A stretch of 64,000 nt of DNA from Brachionus rotundiformis. Taxonomy: Eukaryota; Rotifera; Eurotatoria; Ploima; Brachionidae. The DNA lies in contig JAESIW010000180.1 of NCBI GenBank assembly GCA_016802295.1, positions 1,243,619-1,307,618 of the forward strand, given 5' to 3'. The notes below the pieces were generated by a model, which saw nothing but the letters and a program-made list of their open reading frames with translations, searched no databases and was not told the origin of the DNA. This document shows positions 58,842 through 64,000 of the stretch, piece after piece (the stretch's first letter is position 1; each line of letters opens with the position of its first letter). Both the position numbers and the translations under genes were made by a program.

Positions 58842-60049
58842 TTACTGAGATTGAGACTCAAGATTTTCGAAATGTTTTTGAGCGTGTTTTATGTTGTGTA
58901 TAGTCAACGCTGGAGCTATAGAAGAGAAAATTTTAGTTTATTATCAAATTGGAAAATTATGTAGCCTGAATACTTATTTTAGGGTCTGAAACAATCACCA
59001 TTATATAAGTGTTCGGGGTAAATATATCTATTATGATTGTAAAATTGTCGTTCTTTATTTCTATTGACTGAAATGTAGTATCAAACCGGCTAAAAAATTA
59101 ATTAGTATTTTATTTAAATTTAAAATAAAAATATATTTACTTGCAGTTATTTTTAAATTGTTTAATTATATTGCTAATTTTTTCAAATCGCTTTAGGTCT
59201 GAATGCTGCTTTCTTAGACTTTGAGTTATTATTAAAAATGTAGTTCTTTCAAAAAGTAATATTTCGTCCGCTTCCATTACATTGGCAAACTCATTAAGAT
59301 TTTTTTTTAAAAGTGATGAGTTAAGCACTAGCTCCTGTACAATGCCGGACCAGGCTCGGTACAAAGTCTCATCCCAAATGGAAGTTTGAAAGCATTTTAC
59401 TTCCAGTGGCTTTGAATATTTTAGAATTTCTGCTTTGCGCTTCTGGAATATCTTAAAAAGATAAAATTAATTTAAGTTCATTATGTCTTACATTGTCTCA
59501 CCTCATCCCGTTCTCTTTCCAATAATAAATCCATTTTATTGACAAGCACAAATATCTTGGCATTCGAAGAATGCAAAGCCAGTGACTCAAGACTTTAAAA
59601 AAAATTAACCAAAATTGGCAACAATACCAAAATACCTTCTCTGATAATAAAATATGTCTCTTTCGACCTCAAAACTCTCTACGTCAAAAACATAAATCAG
59701 CACTTCCACATTCTTAAAGATATTATCTCTCTGAGAGGTAAAGTAGTTTTCCATGAACTGGTCCTGACTGGAAAAATTAATTGAAAAAGACTAGTGGTCA
59801 TTAAAATATGGGCTTACCCGCCACAGTCCCACAAGTTTAGGATCAAGTTACCTAGAAATTTAAAATATGCCTGATTCACTTCAACTTAAAAACTTGGGCT
59901 TAAAAAAGTATTGAATTTAAGTTGAAATTTTGCATACTGGTGGCACCAAGACGTCTGGTATCTCTGGAGGTATAATTAGCAAATATAATGGCTCGCATTG
60001 AAGTTTTCCCGGAGCCACTTTTACCCATAAGAAGAATTTTTTTGCGCAT
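58842..60049 (-). CDS. RRAGA: Rag GTPase of the RagA/RagB class, copy 2 (7 exons, 300 aa)
   Basis: Exons: 60049-59938, 59884-59818, 59767-59636, 59592-59502, 59451-59141, 59089-58974, 58915-58842. The second to sixth exons have exactly the lengths of their counterparts in copy 1 (67, 132, 91, 311 and 116 nt). Motifs: LLMGKSGSGKTSMRAIIFAN, NLWDCGGQDQFMENYF, VLIYVFDVES, VLVNKMDLL (closer to the canonical NKxD than copy 1), EADEILLFERTTFLIITQ and RFEKISNIIKQFKNNC. The effector strand has IEVNQAYFKFLGNL where copy 1 has IDVEQSYVRFLGNL, so the two have diverged clearly. It lacks the first intron of copy 1. It is tail-to-tail with copy 1, with the ABCD gene between. Confidence 0.94.
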
Positions 60050-63000
60050 TATATTTTCGAATTTTGAAATTTCATTCAAAAAAAACCTATTTTTAAGTTT
60101 GTTTTTGATTTTGCTGTTTGAATCAAATAAAAAAAAAAGTTCATAAATTTTAATAATAATTAGGTATTTAAGTTAGAAGAAAAAAAATTTCTTCAGCAAA
60201 AAAAAAGAACGTAATTAGGAAAAAATAAATAAAATTTTGTTTTGATGTGTAATCATAATTTACATTTTACGATCAAAAGTGCCCAAAAATTAATAAACTC
60301 AGAAATATCTGATCATTGCCCATCAAAACTAGTAAAGTGAAATAAATTCTTGCTTTTGTCTTATTTGTTCACAAAACACTTGGTATATTTGTGCCAATTT
60401 TCGATTTTTAAACAATTATGCAAGAAACAAAAATTATGAGCTTTTCAATTTAGAGAAGCTAATATTTATAAATTTGTTAAAAAAAAAACTTATTTATGTT
60501 GATAAAACAACGATTCACGAGATATAAAATAAATGTTTGATAATTTCGTAGTTTTTTTGTTCCAATAATTACGCAATTCGACGATTAATTTAAATAAAAT
60601 TTAAAACAAATGATAATTTTCCATTTAAATTTAAATTATAAATTTTACTTTAGATCAATAATATATACTCAAAAGTTCACATTTTAAATGGATGAGTATG
60701 TTATATTTTTAATTTAAGGTCCTAGATCAAACAGTCTAGAATCATATCAATATTTTGCATGAATAACTAGTCATATATTAAATATAAAGCTATTTAGTGA
60801 TTTACTTTTTCAAAATAATAAAAACTACAACTACTATTAATACTACTATTTTATATTTGATTAAATGCTTAGGAAAAGTAAAATAATTCATGTTTAGTTG
60901 ATAATTAAATCTTTATGATTTTTCACTTGTTAAGAAATAAATTTTACATTACATCTTAAATTAATTAATTAAGATACAAATGATCAGTCAATTTGTGTCG
61001 TATTTTACACAAATCAATAGATTGAATAATTTTTATTTTTTAAATGACTGAACCTGAACACAGTTTTATTTTTCAAATAATATTTAGTCCAAGTAAACTG
61101 AAATCTACCCAAACCCTATACAGTTAAGTCGATTAGGGCTTTTAGTTCAAAACTTTAATTGCTTAAAAGATAACTTTTGTTCACATTTATTAATCTTTTT
61201 AATAAATTTTTAATGACCTTACGTTCTTTTCTAAATTAGGTCTGATCTCAAACATGTGTTCTAAATTGGTCATACCATGGATTAATTGATGTGTTTCTCC
61301 ATCTTTAAAAAATAGCCTAAGAAGATAATCAATTAATGGGAATTGAACTTATTTAAAATAAAAATTCATTTTGCTTAGTTCTTAATGTTCAAGAAATTTT
61401 AAATTAAAAATAGAAAATTTAAAAGATCAAGTAATTTAATTTTATAATGTAGAAAACTTTTCTTGATAAATATCGTTTAGATTAGGATAAAATTAAAATT
61501 ATTAAGAAGCTAATATGATAAAATTCTTAGAAATTAATATTTTATATTTAAAATTTCGTGCCTCGATTCAGCATAAATGATTGTTTTATGCTATTTATAG
61601 AAGAAAATTTATTGAAAAACATCAATCAAATTTATTTTATTTTGTAAATCTGATTTTTAATTGTAAAATTAAACCTGATTTTTAAAAAAAATATTTTTTA
61701 TTTTTATCTATAGTGTGTTTTTAATATTATTTTCTTTTGAACTAAAATAAGTAATTAATTATGTTTTTAAGTCACAATTTTTAAAAAAGAGAAATTTATT
61801 CATTTGTTTAGATTATTTCATAAATAAAAAATTTTATTTAATTAGAAAATTTCAAATTAGATTTATCGAATATGACGAGTCTAAAACAAATCAACAAATT
61901 GAAAATTAAATAAAGTGTCAACATTCTGTAAATTCAGCAATACGAAAAAAACATTCAAAGTTCAAAAATAAATCTGAATGAAGAAATGATATATAGTTTT
62001 TTTTCGAAATTAATTCAAGTTTATCTGAACAGATTTCTGGAATAAATCTAAATTTAAATATTTCAAAATAAATAAAAGATACACAATCTAAAAAGCCATA
62101 TATTTTAAGAAATAAATAAACCACTTTGAGATTCATTTCTTCGAAAAATAGAAACATTAAAGATAAAAAATAATTAAAGATTCAAATTTAGTATTATTTT
62201 TTATTTTTAAACTTTCTTGTTTGATTAGAATAGCTGTTGATGTTGGAGTTAGTAGAAAATACGATCAGATTTGAGAAAATTTGATATTAATTTAAATAAA
62301 AAATGCTATTAACACAATCTCACAAAAATCGTTTGACTAATTAGTCGAAAATTATAAAAATTAGGATAAAGATGTTTTCTTAGTTTTAAAAAATTACAAA
62401 TTGTGTAAAATTAATTCCTATTATTAAATCAAGTATCTCAAATTAATTATTATATACAGTCCAAAATTTGTTAAAAAAATCATAACTCATAATTACCAAT
62501 TGTCATCTTAAATATGTCAATTGAACAATAACTATTGCATTAGTTCGAAATAGAAGTTTATTTATTTAATTTTATTGTATTTTAGTTAAAGATGAAAAGT
62601 TAGTAAAAATGAGCTAAAACGGTTCTTTAGAATCGTTTAATATATTGTTTAATTTTTAGTATCCAAAAATATTAGGTTTCTGGTAATAAAGTTTAACAAA
62701 TAACTCGATTCAAGATTTTACACGAAATAAGAATCTTATAATTAATATACCACAATGAACAATTATAAGTATCTTGAATTTTTAAGCTTTTTATTTTTTG
62801 TAGGTAAATTGCCAGTATTAATAGTTTGAATTTTATCTGTTTAATTAGTGGAATGGTTAATCTGCATCTTTAATTAAGATTGTGTTCAGCTTTTACCAAA
62901 TCCTTTTGGAAAGCTTTCAATTAAACAATACCAAAAAAGAACTTTTTGATCTTTTTGATTTTTGAATTTTTTGATCGATGGTAAATGATGGTTTTCTTTT

Positions 63001-64000
63001 TATGTAAGCTATATGAAATGTAATATTTGTTTAGATTAACAAATGAAAAATTCATAAGTATTTGACTTCCTTTTTTATCATTTTTTAAATATGATAAAAC
63101 TGAATAATTTTAGGTTTTTTATTTTAATAATTAACTCCAAAATATCAAAAAAGAGGCCCGTGACACAAAAATTACCATTTTATTCTATTCTTTACCTATT
63201 AATAATAATAAAATAAGTAATTACTGATTTTAAAAAAATTTATTTGATTTACTTTTTCTTATCAACTTTCGGATTTCATGAATTTATTTCTTAAATTAAA
63301 ATATTTTTTTAGCGCATTTTAAAATAACATATCAGTGATTTATTATTTCTAAACTGAATATAATGTTTTATTAATTTGCAATAAGCTTTTACCAAATAAA
63401 AATAAGATGATTAAGTCCTTAGAAATTCAGTAGGAAATATGAAGACTATTAAATTAAAAGAGAAAATTAAAAATAATCAATACTCGAAGGTAATATTTGT
63501 TTAGATAATTTTAAAATTATACGTTTTACTTTTGACTAATTAATTAAAACTTTCTTTGAAAATAATTAATTAGTAATGAGTAGGAATTGTTCACAAATGA
63601 ATTAACAAAGACAAAATTAAATTATTATAATCATTATTAGTTATAGTGACATGTTACCATAAAAAATAAGAAAATAGTTTTTTTTTTAGAAATTATCTCT
63701 CAAATATGATCGAAACTAAAATTTATCTGGTCTTGAGCTACTTCTATTTTGGAAATGCTTATGAAGTGACAACTTAAGATTAGAAGATAATTTTCTCATA
63801 TCAATTTCCTTTGAAAGCTTGGACCAAAATTAGCAGTATTTTATCTACGAACCATGTCATTGATAATTTGAAAAATATTTTAAAAATTTTACTTTTAACA
63901 TAAATTTTTTTGGAATATGAAGCTTAATTACTCGACTTTAGTAAAAGTAAATTTTTTGGATACATTTTGGATGTACTTTTAATATCTAAATTAGTTTGAA
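60050..64000. other. long stretch without recognised genes
   Basis: Nearly 4 kb of extremely AT-rich DNA upstream of Rag copy 2. I see no ORF with coding character, no RNA gene and no clear repeat. The only candidate is an isolated exon-like segment at 61302-61223, listed separately. It may be intergenic or a long intron of a gene continuing to the right. Confidence 0.5.
61223..61302 (-). other. isolated exon-like segment
   Basis: The 80-bp minus-strand segment lies between an acceptor-like TTTTTTAAAG and a donor GTAAGG. It reads, in one frame, GETHQLIHGMTNLEHMFEIR then PNLEKN (26 codons). It is visibly less AT-rich than its surroundings. It would need a phase-1 upstream and a phase-0 downstream intron. 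No partner exons were found and the family is not recognised. Confidence 0.3.

Noticed and set aside
61918..62157. A 79-codon minus-strand ORF in the right-end desert
   Set aside because: Its Phe/Leu/Lys-rich composition is typical of chance frames in AT-rich DNA, with no splice context or motif.

Overview
This is a 64 kb piece of a nuclear genome from an animal. It is very AT-rich (only about a quarter G+C by eye). Most introns are about 45-60 bp and there are a few long ones. The proteins are clearly metazoan: a ferlin with dysferlin-type domains, a MAM/thrombospondin/CUB astacin, an ABCD-type peroxisomal transporter, RagA/B GTPases and ciliary proteins. Retention of a U12-type intron and of MEI4 argues against nematodes. 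A spiralian such as a monogonont rotifer would fit the base composition, small introns and mix of MULE and LINE remnants, but the species is an inference and is not shown by the sequence.

Layout, left to right. Positions 1-1101 (+): the C-terminal end of a BAG6 homologue. 2900-3427 (+): CFAP90. 5502-11769 (+): a secreted 15-exon astacin. 22116-12089 (-): a complete 23-exon, roughly 2066-residue ferlin, tail-to-tail with the astacin. 24285-23248 (-): a divergent rhodopsin-like GPCR. 25.2-27.0 kb: an LTR, integrase and LINE graveyard. 30620-27439 (-): an NHE6/7/9-type endosomal exchanger. 32269-33831 (+): TADA3. 36365-37532 (+): an SRSF10-type splicing factor with an AT-AC minor intron. Then come a 120-bp inverted-repeat structure holding an RNase H fragment, a RITA1-like gene (-), TMEM218 (-), a leucine-rich-repeat gene (+), MEI4 (+), PTPA (-) and DDRGK1 (+). 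47.5-50.2 kb: two DNA-transposon derivatives with target-site duplications readable by eye. 51587-52856 (+) and 60049-58842 (-): two RagA/B paralogues facing each other around an ABCD1/2-type transporter (57610-55142, -). From 60.05 kb to the end there is almost nothing recognisable.

The genes form no single pathway. Recurrent themes are cilia (CFAP90, TMEM218), lysosome and endosome control (two Rag GTPases, NHE6-type exchanger), ER and protein quality control (BAG6, DDRGK1) and transcription or RNA processing (TADA3, SRSF10). Several neighbours are tightly packed: PTPA and DDRGK1 start codons lie 158 bp apart and divergent, MEI4 and PTPA stop codons lie 48 bp apart, and TMEM218 and RITA1 lie on one strand 135 bp apart.

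Exon boundaries were derived by hand by matching GT-AG (or AT-AC, GC-AG) sites to reading-frame phase and to family conservation. In every reconstructed multi-exon gene the phases close. Family names come from remembered conservation, not from a search.
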